A stretch of DNA of 64,000 nt from Pempheris klunzingeri (taxonomy: Eukaryota; Chordata; Actinopteri; Acropomatiformes; Pempheridae). Below the pieces are notes generated by a model that was given only the letters and a program-made list of their open reading frames with translations, searched no databases and was not told the origin of the DNA. The stretch covers positions 8,871,470 through 8,935,469 of the forward strand of contig NC_092012.1 in NCBI RefSeq assembly GCF_042242105.1, in the 5' to 3' direction. The translations under genes were made by a program, and so were the position numbers. Below, piece by piece: positions 1 to 18,506 of this stretch; position 1 is the stretch's first letter, and each line of letters starts with the position of its first letter.

Positions 1-126
1 ACCCCCGTAATGGTTCTGGTGGTGGAAATGAAGATGGTTAACAGTTAGATAATAATTATATTTAATTGTTACTTTGAATGTGTAAGAAATCCACTTCACA
101 ACAGAATAAATTGCAGTTCTACTTAC

Positions 127-7890
<7,764 letters not shown>

Positions 7891-8079
7891 CTTCGCACGA
7901 TGTGTTCAGTCAGATCTCTCAGGCAGGCAACCCAGTCAGTGCTGTACACAATCTCTGGACATCTCTGGAGAAAAAATGTTTGTGTGACAGCAAAATAAAG
8001 GAAAAAAACATGCCGTTTCTAAAAACATTCAACAATCCCGGGTATAAATCGCACCAACTAGTAACGTTTAAGTTACTGT

Positions 8080-8620
8080 TAGCTTCCAATAACGCTATAT
8101 AACAGCATTAGACGAAGTGAGTTTTCACTTCCCGTTAGCTGCTATGCACTATTTAGAAATGACCAGAATTAGGAAACACTGGTCTGAAAACATGTCATAT
8201 CGATGATAATTTACTATTACCATCGCAGAACATTGTTATAGCTGTTAGCGCATTAGCCAACATTAGTTAGCCGGTGGTTGTTGTTGTTAGCGTTAGCTGG
8301 CGCAGCATATGTCAACACTGACGCCAACAACATAGAATAGTTTTCTGGCTAACGTTAGCCGCGACCATCTGCCCTATCTGGATGCCTGCCAACAGACAAT
8401 TAAAATGACGATATTCAGCGTATAGCTCAAGCCAACCACCGGTTAAATACACACATTAATTAGCTAATTAAGTGTTTCCTTAGCTTTATTACCTTCCGAG
8501 TTAGCCAGCTAACTAGCTAGCTAGCTAGCTAGGTCAGTTAGCAAGCTCACGCAGTTAAGGGTTGGGTTAGCTTCTGGGAACTATTTAACAACAGCAGAGC
8601 TAGGCACGGCTACAATCACA
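8080..8620. repeat. TTAGC/GCTAA-rich segment in usp8 5' intron
   Basis: The pentamer TTAGC or its complement GCTAA recurs many times here, including the palindrome GCTAACGTTAGC and a run of CTAG tetramers at about 8513-8532. It lies between the inferred leader exon and the ATG exon of usp8. Such clusters are seen near fish promoters; function here is unknown. Confidence 0.5.
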
Positions 8621-8701
8621 TTCAGGAGTAAAGACAGTAATAATGTCGACTCATACATAGTGGCGGGTTGTTTGATAAGACAACGTTACTGTGAAAAGTA
8701 C

Positions 8702-8830
8702 CTCTTTGTGGTATGCGCCTTAGACTTTAGCTACTTTTTTGACAGCTGATTCCTTGTTCCTCCTCCTACTCCTCTTCTTCTTCTACTACTTCTATGTTTT
8801 CCTCTTCTTCTTCTTGCATGTTTTGCGGCA
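8702..8830 (-). promoter_or_regulatory. usp8: Probable usp8 non-coding first exon and promoter
   Basis: On the minus strand a good splice donor (CAAAGAG then GTACTT) sits at 8701/8702, about 0.8 kb upstream of the usp8 ATG. The bases above it are a plausible short 5' untranslated exon and promoter. The ATG-bearing exon lacks an obvious promoter immediately upstream, which fits a separate leader exon. No TATA box was seen. The start site is inferred, not shown. Confidence 0.35.
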
Positions 8831-10709
8831 GCTGGTATCCTTAATGTAGCATTACTGCCACCTCCTGGAGTTGATTTTCTGCTTCACTGACCACTTAAAC
8901 TTTTTAGGTCCTGTTCCACATTTTAAGTAATGTTAGCCCCCTCAAAAAATCTCCAAAAAACTACTAATTCTGGTATAATAGCCCACATTTCCCTGTATAC
9001 TATCATCACATGCTGTGTGTAGATTCTTTACATTGTCCATAAACCAGTCAGATGCATTCCTGCAGTGTGTGGTGTTCAAATTGCTCTACCCTATTGTTCT
9101 ATTCATAGCCTGTAAACTTGCACTGCTTGTTCCACAACTATGTATATACAGTCAGCAATGTGTCAATCTGACACTGTACCTATAATATGTTTATGTCTGC
9201 TTTATTTTGCTGTATATCTATGTTTGTTTCTTCCTGCACTTGTATAAGAGTGGTGAGGCTGATACAGGATGAAAAAAGATAAGATGAAGTATAACTCGAG
9301 GCACTTTTTTTTGTTTCTTTCCCTTCGCCTACAGCCATAATCCTCCTCTTACCATTACCAATGATAACCTTTGCAATCATGGAGTGGGTCAAAATGAAAG
9401 TGAAACACATTTGGTGATTTTATAGTAAAGATACAAGTATATATACATATTTCTAAAAGGGACAGTTGTATATGTCATTGGCCTGGTCATCTCTGTGTAA
9501 CTACTATGTGCAAAAACCTAAATGATGTTATACCTGAGTTACACAACTAGCTGACCTATGCAACATAATATATAAAGTTTTTGCTGGTTTGGGTTTGGGT
9601 TTAAACATTATCCAGAAGAGAAAGTTTTGCTCTGCACAAAATAGTAAATCAAAAGCTTTTTAAGCTTTATTGTGTAGTACATAATGTAAATAAAGTGCTG
9701 CACAGGTTTGAAATAAAAGAATATAGTAAAGCAGAGTGATCTCTGTTAGCACACACGCTTCCACATGGAGTAGCTGACAAATACAAAACCGTTCTGCTCT
9801 GATCTGTTGGCAGCTCAGAGGTTCCACTGGAGCAGCTGGGGGTTAAAGTCCTGAGGGCACCGCGGTGGGGGTAATGAGGGAGGGGTATTGTGTGTTGCTC
9901 TGTAAGTGTCCACTGTCAAATTTATACTGCCAGTTCAGGGATCGACCTTCCAGTAAACTAAGGTTGAAATTAAGAATGATAAAGGGAAAATAAAAATGCT
10001 ATAAAAGCAAAGCTTAATCAAAGTTGATTTGAATTATCAAACCCAAGGTTTTCTTTGTGACAGCCTGAAGTCATGTTGATATTTTCAGCTTATTTGAATA
10101 AAAGCCAACGAATGAGATCCATCAGGAAGCACTTTGACTTTGATGTCACAAGGCAGAGCTCGAGCTTCAATTGCACAATCATGATTAAACCTGCTTTCAT
10201 CAGGCTCAAACTCCTGGACTTAAGGCACACAAGGAGCACAATAGTCACAGTGTGCTCTGCTCCATATCATGTAACACTACGTCTGTGTATTGTGCCGCAC
10301 ACACACACACACACTGACTCATCATTATCATCATCATCATTTCCTGCTACTGGGCTTCCTGCCTTCAAAAAGGGATCAAAAGTCTTTGTAGCAGTTATTG
10401 CTGCAAAGTTCAATGAACTTGTGTGTTTAAGCTTGAGTGTAATTCAAAGGACCTGCAAGAATAAACTTTCAAATCATGTTATATAGAAAACAACCATACT
10501 GTCCTTGTGTCAAAATGTGATTAGCTGCATAAAAGAATTTGAGGCCAGTTCCAACACAAAAATATTACTTAAATGTCTGGTTCTGGTTTTAAAAAGTACT
10601 GTAGAATAATATTCATCCAAATCAAGATAGATCTATCAGTGATGATATTGGAAATTAACTGACTATTATGGGTAAATGAAAACTACTGCTTTCATTTTTT
10701 TCCCGCTGA

Positions 10710-10990
10710 TTTTGGACAAACATTTGATAAAGTACCTTGGAGAGGAATTAATTAGTTGGATAAAAGTAATATATAGTAACCCAAAATATTACACAATAGC
10801 TTTTAATGAAACAATCATGGAGTACAGAGGATGAAAACAAGAATGTCCACTTTGTGCATATCTGTTTATTATAGCAATAGACATTTTAGGTTACAAAGAA
10901 AGAAAAACATAATCGAAGGTTTGAAAATAAATAGTTTGGAATCAAAAATGTTCATGTATGCGGATGATTTAAATTTCAAGTTTAGCCATG
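10710..10990 (+). mobile_element. Decayed LINE (L1-like) reverse-transcriptase fragment
   Basis: Three blocks typical of LINE reverse transcriptases occur in order: FDKV near 10722, WIKVIYSNP near 10759 followed by QECPLC-YLFIIAIDIL near 10841-10890, and the catalytic-type MYADD near 10955-10970. They are in different frames and a stop separates two of them, so this is a dead fragment with at least one stop and frameshifts. No endonuclease domain or ends were found. The order and spacing match the palm domain of L1/Tx1-type elements; the exact clade is not resolved. Confidence 0.65.
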
Positions 10991-12967
10991 TGTTTAATCT
11001 TTTACTGCATTACTTGAACAGCTAAATAACTTTTCAGAAACATGGGACACACTTCAAAGAAAACTTCAATAGAAAGCGAGAAACAATCGACAGAAAAAGA
11101 AAAGTTTGGAGATGGACTGTGCTAAAATTCTTTAGTAATTCCTCAGTTTACCTTTCCCAGGAGGAACCTTAAGGAATTCAATTTTGTATTAAAAGTATCC
11201 CTCGCACCTAAATGTGTTTTAAATCCACCGCTGTAAAATGTTTTAATTTACTTCATTGTGCCAAGTAAATGAAGCCGCGGTCAGAAATGTCCATTCTGAG
11301 GAAAGGTTGCAGGACAGGGGCCTTCATCATAGTTTAACTACAGCGAAATATCTCTACCTTGAAACAAATGTATCCGTCTTTATTTGTCCATTGTACTAAT
11401 TCTTACATCCTTTCTCAAACAAACCGAAGCACATGGCCAATTATTATCCAGAATAATCTGACTCTGTTCATGGTGCTGAAATAAAAAGACTGTGACTACA
11501 CTACAGAGTCGGATTTGATGTCTATTTCACATGTTTATTAAATTATCCTGTCCAACTTTGATTCAAAGTAAATCTTTGACATTGGTGTGCTGAAAACAGT
11601 ATTTTGATTTAAACCGAGAAAGCTTGTCAAGGACAAGTTAGTGATCAACCATATCATAAACCTTAGCGATAAATAGAGATAAGAATTGCACCTATGCACC
11701 TAATTGCACCGAGTCAAGTTGGAGCAAAAGGAGACCCTACAAATGATGCAGAGAGTTGAATGTTTGTTAATACGAAGAATGATGTTAATGAAAAGGCATT
11801 CAGAATGAGCTTTAGAGCCATATCAGCTTTAGACTAAACAAAACTGTCAATTTTAATTTCATCTTCATTTTCATCTTCAGAGATCTTACTGCAGCCATGT
11901 TTCACATACAGTGATAATGTTGAGTTTGTAGAGAGTATTTAAGGCTCTGAGGGGATCGGTTTTTCAAACAAGGCTCCTAATATTTAGATGAATAACCTTT
12001 AAATCTTCAGCGGATTCACTTGTACAGGTCAGTAAACTGTACGTGTATGTGTACTGTATGTATATGGATATGAACCTACCCTTTGTCCTATATGGCACTG
12101 TTACAACTAAAACTTACTCTGTTTTCTTTCCCTTTTTTCCTCCTTCTTTCTCAATCTAATGATCGGATGATGGATGGATGGATGAATAAGCTTAGACAAG
12201 GACGCACCAATTCTTACAGCTGCTGGACAAATAAATATATTTGAAGAGTGTGTCTGACGAGTCAGTTGTATTTGGTGCCAGTAAATAGTACACCAACATC
12301 GTGAAGACTCTGTTTCTACCAAATGAACTCCCTGAAATTAACATCTAAGTTTACTGACTGTGCAGTTTTGATATTAATGAATAAGAGTACAGGATTCAAA
12401 TGGCTCAGATAAACATCCTCTGCTGCTTTTTTAGTTTCAATGAATAAAAAGATTGCCTCTCATCGATGTGTGCTAAGCATGTTTGCATTAGGGTTAGATT
12501 TGCATCCAACCCTTGGCCTCCCCAGAGAACCAGATGAGAGCTGACACATGTCGAGCACAATGCACAGCACAAGGCACAGTGTGTGAACGGAACAGGTGCT
12601 GCTCCGGCTTTTGTCAGAGTTTAAAAGGCAGCGATAAGCTGTGACATAGATGGATTTACCCTCATCATCCCATTACCTTTTACTGTGTGTTTATCCATTG
12701 TTCATTTTTTTTATTATGTGCTCTATACTTAACCATTCTATTTGTTCGTGAAGAGTCATCATCCAATTCAAATATTGCTTTGCTCTGACAGCATTCTTCT
12801 GTAAAGCTTTCAGGCAAGATGAGAAGAGGAAACAGCCGAGAATGTTAATTGTATCACCTATGAAAACATTTTTACCATTTTGTTGTGCAGCTGCAAGGGC
12901 ACCATTGTTTTAGAGGTTCATGGGGCAAATATACAGTGTACATTATATGTGTCAAAACTATACTTGA

Positions 12968-13020
12968 TTGCTTTCTTGTCGAGCGTTAGATGAGAAGATT
13001 GATACCATTCTCACAATTTC
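12968..13020. repeat. Short fragment of foldback repeat family (see 56232-56545)
   Basis: The stretch GTTAGATGAGAAGATTGATA followed by CCATTCTCA matches the sub-terminal part of the element at 56232-56545 (GTTAGATAAGAAGATTGATG, then CTACTCTCA). Only the end region is present. Confidence 0.5.
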
Positions 13021-13594
13021 ATGTTTTTTCACTTTTGCGAATGCACATTTATGTGTCAGTAGGCCTCCTAAAAGTCTAATAATGTCAAGACGTAAACATT
13101 GCAAGACATGGCAAAAAATATTTAACACATTAAAATATGTACTGTATTTTGAAATGTGCAAAAGTGGTTGGTATGTTTCACAAATACATTCCCAACACAT
13201 TACTAATTGCATGGAAACATATTATGTGAAAATATGTATTTCAGATACTAGAAGTCATAATCTGAGTATATGATTTATATTGCGTAAGATAATTAAAATG
13301 TGGGCATTTTCTCTATATATAGAATATTTGTTCCAGGTACAGCAAGGTCTATTTCCAATATAGCAAAAAGAATATTGCATTGTTACATTAACTATTGAAT
13401 GATTATATCATCCTATTATGCTCAATACAGTATCACACGGACTGGTGAATTAAAATCAATCACTACCACCACAGGGCTGAGAGGAGGGTAAATATTTACC
13501 AAAAATCTGGTGACAATTACTTCCAAAATGGAGCACAATTGGTTTGGTGGTTCAAATGCGTCACCATTTCGGGGCGTATTCTTCACCACAGGGT

Positions 13595-13602
13595 TTATAT
13601 AG
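13595..13602 (+). promoter_or_regulatory. hdc: TATA-like box upstream of hdc
   Basis: TTATATAG lies about 100 bases upstream of the hdc ATG at 13702. A start site ~30 bases downstream would give a 5' untranslated region of about 75 bases. Inferred from position and motif only. Confidence 0.35.
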
Positions 13603-13701
13603 TTCTGTGATCTCTGCCACTGAATACACAAAGCATCAGTGCAGCTACTTGTTACACACAGCAAATTAACTCAAAGAGCTCTCATCTTCAAAAAAAAAAA
13701 A

Positions 13702-16700
13702 ATGCAAGCAGAGGAATACAATCGCAGAGGTAATCCTGGGTTCCATTTTACTACGTTGACTCATTTTGTCTGTGTTGTTATATTTCACTGCAAATAAGAA
13801 CAAGTTCTCCACAGGCAAAATAAAGATTAATGTTAGATTTTAATGGGAAAATCATCATCCAGCTGTTACTGTGTCTGTTACTGATCAGGTAAGGAGCTGG
13901 TGGACTACATCACACAGTACCTGAGCTCCATCAGGGAGAGGAGGGTGATCCCAGACGTGAAGCCAGGTTACATGAAGGAGCTTCTCCCCGACACTGCACC
14001 CACAGAGCCGGAGGACTGGGAGAGTATCTTCAACGACATCGAAAAAGTCATCATGCCAGGAGTGAGTTCCCACTGTCATCCATCATCATTTCACTAATTT
14101 GGAACTGTTTGGCAAAGCGGCAAGTTTCTCATCTCTTTCCCTCAGGTGGTTCACTGGCAGAGCCCTCACATGCACGCCTACTACCCCAGTCTGACTTCAT
14201 GGCCCTCTATGCTTGGCGACATGCTGGCCGACGCCATCAACTGTGTTGGTTTCACCTGGGTGAGTGGACCATCCATGCTCTTTTCTAAAAGAAAAACATC
14301 ACATCAACAAAGTCATACCAGTCTGAATAAATTATATTGTTTGTGCTGGTTTTGAACAGGCCTCCAGTCCAGCATGCACGGAGCTGGAAATCAATGTAAT
14401 GGACTGGTTGTGTAAAGCACTGGGACTCCCCTCCTTCTTCCTGCATCACCATCCTGACAGCAGAGGTGGAGGCATACTACAGGTTTGTGACACCTTTTAT
14501 AGCCAAAAACTGTGTTCTGTGGTGAACAAGAGCTTTAAGTTATCTTTCCCTCCTACCTGACTCCCCTGTTAGGGCACCGTCAGTGAGAGTACACTGGTTG
14601 CTCTTCTGGCAGCCAGGAAAGACACATTTTTGAAGCTGCGGGCTGAGCTCGACCAGGACGTGGACGACTCAGTCCTAAATTCAAGACTGGTGGCCTACGC
14701 GTCGGATCAGGTCAGTGTTACCACTTCCTGTGCAATAGTTTCCTATCAGTGAGATGAAAATAAAGCTCTGATGTCTAACTGCTTTTATAGGCACATTCTT
14801 CAGTTGAGAAGGCAGGTCTGATCTCTCTGGTGAAAACCAGGTTTCTGCCCACTGATGCGCAGTTGTCTCTGAGAGGAGACACTTTGAAACAAGCCATACA
14901 AGAAGACAGGAGGAGGGGACTGGTCCCTTTCATGGTAGGTGTTTGATACTGAAAGAGGGATGGGGGTAAAGGGGTTCTTGTGTGGAGAACTTACTTATTT
15001 ACTAAATCATACTGGTGTTTTTTCATATTTTAGCTCACATCATGTACTGTACAATATGTTTCACAATGCTACTTCTGAAAGAATACACTATTTTACTGTA
15101 AGATTGGGCACACAGGCACGCAGTCCATTGCAGTGGACCTCCATTAACCTTTATTTAATTTTCTATGTCATGTTACTGTCACGAGGCAATCCATATGCAA
15201 GCAAATAATTTGTTTCACAATCTCTTTTGTGTTGGTGCATTCAAGAGGAATCTGAGAATTCAGAGGCAGAGAATTCAGTTCGAGGGCAAGTTCTTCCTTG
15301 CAAGAGATTACGAAATTCACATCCCTTTTCTTGACAGTTATGATTACTCATTTTTTTCCCAATAATCTACCATCTGCAGTGTTTTGGCAGCTGACCTTAA
15401 AACCTCTGTAGCTACAGTGGAGCAGTTCTTTCAGTTCATTCTTGCTTAAGACTTTGTCAGACAAATAACCAGTGGTGGAAAGTAGCTATGTACATTTACA
15501 CAAATACTGTATCTTTTGAGGCACTTGTACTTTACTTGAATGTTTCCATGTTATGTTATGTTATACTTCTACTACCTTATATTTCAGAAGGAAATACTCT
15601 ACTTTTTACGTCTTACCACATTTACCTGACCTGATTTACCTGATATAATTTCTAGTTACTTTACAAAATAAGATTTTACAAAAAACATACATAAATTACA
15701 ACATATTTTTAAAGATGAAATCTGTGTTTTTCAACCATTTTGGCTTGTTTGCTCATGACCCATTATGTGAAAGCACTGTCTGGTTGGGATCACATGTCAC
15801 ATCTCGAAGAGATTTATCCGTTAAACTTCTCAGATGATTTCATTTAACTGTTTGAGGCCCAGAGAGGGAAAATTGCCTAATAGTTATTGCCTAATAGCAA
15901 GACAGAAGACTAGCTCCGCCTTGACCAGTAAAATGATAAAAATGATAATAACTTCATAATATAATATATGACACAGTCTCAAGGGATTTATCATGTCTGA
16001 ACCACTACTTTTACTTTTTATTCTTTAAGTATATTTAGGTGGTGGTAGCATTTAAAATGCAATACTTCCACTTTTAATGGTGTACTTTAACTTTAATGTA
16101 TTGGTACTTTTACTCAAGTAAATGATCTGAGTACTTTTTCCATCACTGCAAATAGCTAAATGTTCATTTTCATGGTATATTGAATTGAAGTAGAAATAAT
16201 GCTGCTTAAAATGTAAAATAGTAGCACAGTGAAATATGTGTAGGGGCTAAGACATGCAAATGCACTGGTATCTGCTCTTAAAAAACATTAAAATATGCAA
16301 CAAAATTAAGTGTTACATCCTAAATATGATTTTGTTTTTCTCCTGTTAAGCTGTGTGCAACTTTGGGAACTACAGGAGCATGTGCCTTCGACAATCTGAG
16401 TGAAGTGGGACCCGTCTGTATGTTATCCCCAATAATGTCTGCCTTAACACTGCCAGTGAATTCAAAACAGTGAGATGCATTCAGAGAATGTCACTACTTG
16501 TGTTTAAATCTGTTTTACAGGTGCAGAAGAGGGACTGTGGCTCCATGTTGATGCTGCGTACGCTGGCTCAGCTTACTTCTGTCCTGAGCTCCGCTGGTCC
16601 CTGGAGGGCATCGAATTCGCTCACTCTTTCGTCTTCAACCCTTCCAAGTGGATGATGGTCCACTTTGATTGCACAGCTTTCTGGTGAGTTAGAATATTGA

Positions 16701-18125
16701 AGCATCGTCTCCCCTCTGTAGAAATAAAAATCTGACGTTAAAAACTAATAAATCCAAAAAGTTGGTAATATGGTTTAACTTTGTTTTGTCAGGGTCAAGG
16801 ATAAATATAAGCTCCAACAGACATTCACTGTTGATCCAGTTTACCTCAGACATGAGAACTCACAGGCAGCCACAGACTTTATGGTATGTTACTGTCACGT
16901 CTTCACCAAAATAAAGACTCAGTTATCACAGTGAATCATTTTGTGCAGTGACACTACTTTTTTCTGTTGTTCAGCACTGGCAAATTCCCCTCAGTCGACG
17001 TTTCCGTTCTCTCAAACTCTGGTTTGTTATGCGTTCCTTCGGACTGAGAAACATCCAGGCTCATATCAGACACGTACGTGGCATTGAGTTGTCTTCATGT
17101 GAATTATTGAAAAACATCACATATTACAGAATTAAAATGATTGTTTTTCTTGTTCTCTTTTTTAGGGGATTGAGATGGCAAAGCTCTTGGAGTCTCACAT
17201 AAGGAGTGACCCAAATTTTGAAGTTCCTGCTGAGAGGCACCTTGGCCTGGTGGTCTTCTGTTTGAAAGTATGCAGCACACATTTGGACTGTTTATGCAGT
17301 AAACTACAAAAAATCAACTTAACATTGACCCTGAGATGCTTATCAATATTTTATGTTGTTTTCATATTCTAGGGAGGAAATGCTTTGACCCAGGAGCTGT
17401 TGAGGAGACTGACCCGGTCGGGCACCATGTACCTCATCCCTGCTGACATTCACACCAAACGCATCATCCGATTCACGGTGACCTCACAGTTCACCACCGC
17501 GGATGACGTCCTTAAGGACTGGAGCATGATCTCCAAAACAGCGTCCACTCTTCTGGCTGAAACGCAGGCTCTGAATAAATCAGACCATACAAACTCAGGG
17601 AGAGACGACGTGATAGGAGCTGAAAAACACCAAGATCCCGACTCTGACACCAGGTCCGAGGAGAGGGAGGATGCTGCCTTCAGGCTGGATAAGGCTCAAG
17701 TGGAGCTGTGGATTGACAAGGCGTGGGATCGATCTAGGAGACCCATGCGATCTCTTAGCTGCAACAGCGAGCCTCTGCCTTACACTTACATTGGGCCGAT
17801 GTCTGGATACGACTTTGAGACAAGGCCTAGTCCTAAAGATGCTGCAGGTGCCCTCCCAACGCCATCAACGGCAGGGTCCGGCCCGATGTTTAAGATTAAA
17901 GAGATGCCTTCGAAGCTGACAAAGTTCTATAGTGTGCCCAGTTTCTGTAACCAGTGGGTGCAGTGTGGGCGGCACCAGCTGTGCTGCCCTCTGAAGGTTT
18001 CACAGACAGCTCAAAAACACTTGCCCTCCACCTGCAGAAGAATGAACTGTATGTCTCCTCCTGTAGCCAACACAGCTCCCACTCCTACTCCACTGGAAAC
18101 TGCCCCTGCACCCAAGCTCCTGTAA
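13702..18125 (+). CDS. hdc: Histidine decarboxylase
   Basis: PLP-dependent enzyme converting L-histidine to histamine in the cytosol of neurons and endocrine or immune cells. Exons: 13702-13729, 13889-14061, 14146-14259, 14360-14482, 14573-14710, 14791-14934, 16351-16417, 16521-16683, 16793-16883, 16975-17073, 17166-17267, 17373-18125; 664 aa plus stop (human 662). Residues line up with the human enzyme: His194 (AHSSVEK), Asp273 (HVDAAYAG), PLP lysine Lys305 (NPSKW), loop Tyr334, and Ser354 ([10 protein letters not shown]). Ser354 separates HDC from DOPA decarboxylase, which has Gly there. The small first exon [10 protein letters not shown] is placed by phase and by likeness to the mammalian start. 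The last exon also encodes the C-terminal tail that is cleaved in the mature mammalian enzyme; blocks RSLSCNS and KFYSVPSF are kept. A MITE sits in intron 6. Confidence 0.96.
15470..16148. mobile_element. Non-autonomous hAT-type MITE in hdc intron 6
   Basis: The ends are imperfect inverted repeats: CAGTGGTGGAAAGTA at the left, TACTTTTTCCATCACTG at the right. The flanks carry an 8-bp near-duplication, CAAATAAC (15462-15469) and CAAATAGC (16149-16156), the size made by hAT transposases. The interior is rich in TACTTTTACT/ACTTGTACTTTACTT, as in a very common fish repeat family. No transposase is encoded. It lies wholly inside the intron between exons ending 14934 and starting 16351. Confidence 0.8.
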
Positions 18126-18306
18126 TGATCCTGACAGCAGTATACTGTAGTTCGCACACACACACTGGAATACAGATCGTTATTTAAGCAATTTACAACT
18201 GTACCAGCTGTTCTGGTGCTGAGCCAGTACAGTCAGCTCGAGCCACACTAAAGACACGTAGCTGTGCCAATGATTTGGGATTGCTTTGCTTATTTTTAAG
18301 AAAGTT

Positions 18307-18312
18307 TTTATT
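18307..18312 (-). terminator. Likely poly(A) signal of slc27a2 copy A
   Basis: TTTATT on the plus strand is AATAAA on the minus strand, about 195 bases past the slc27a2 copy A stop. It lies within the presumed 3' untranslated region of hdc. Confidence 0.45.
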
Positions 18313-18488
18313 ATGAAAAAAGTATTTTAAACAAAATTACATCCCTTGAAATATTTCAATATCATATACTCTATATCACAATACCTTGAAATGTGCTGTA
18401 CATAAACGCTCAATGTGCAGTTCATTTATCATTCTGTATCATCTAAATCCTAAAAATTAAATGTACTATTTGAGGATCACAATCCAAT

Positions 18489-18494
18489 AATAAA
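18489..18494 (+). terminator. hdc: Likely poly(A) signal of hdc
   Basis: AATAAA about 365 bases past the hdc stop. Cleavage 10-30 bases downstream would fall at or just inside the last coding exon of the opposing slc27a2 copy A (stop at 18507). Confidence 0.5.
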
Positions 18495-18506
18495 CACTGA
18501 ATTCAT

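Larger units (their letters stand above)
8850..13590. other. Intergenic region usp8-hdc, no gene seen
   Basis: No reading frame here resembles a known protein except the reverse-transcriptase relic at about 10710-10990. It is AT-rich, with a short CA run (10299-10313), a TCATCA run (10320-10340), a GATG run (12168-12184) and a fragment of a foldback repeat near 12968-13020. The longest open frames (for example 10073-10486 on the plus strand) have no recognisable domain. Confidence 0.6.

Noticed and set aside
10073-10486. Open frame of 137 codons on the plus strand
   Set aside because: No domain, includes a translated CA and TCA microsatellite, no splice or promoter context.
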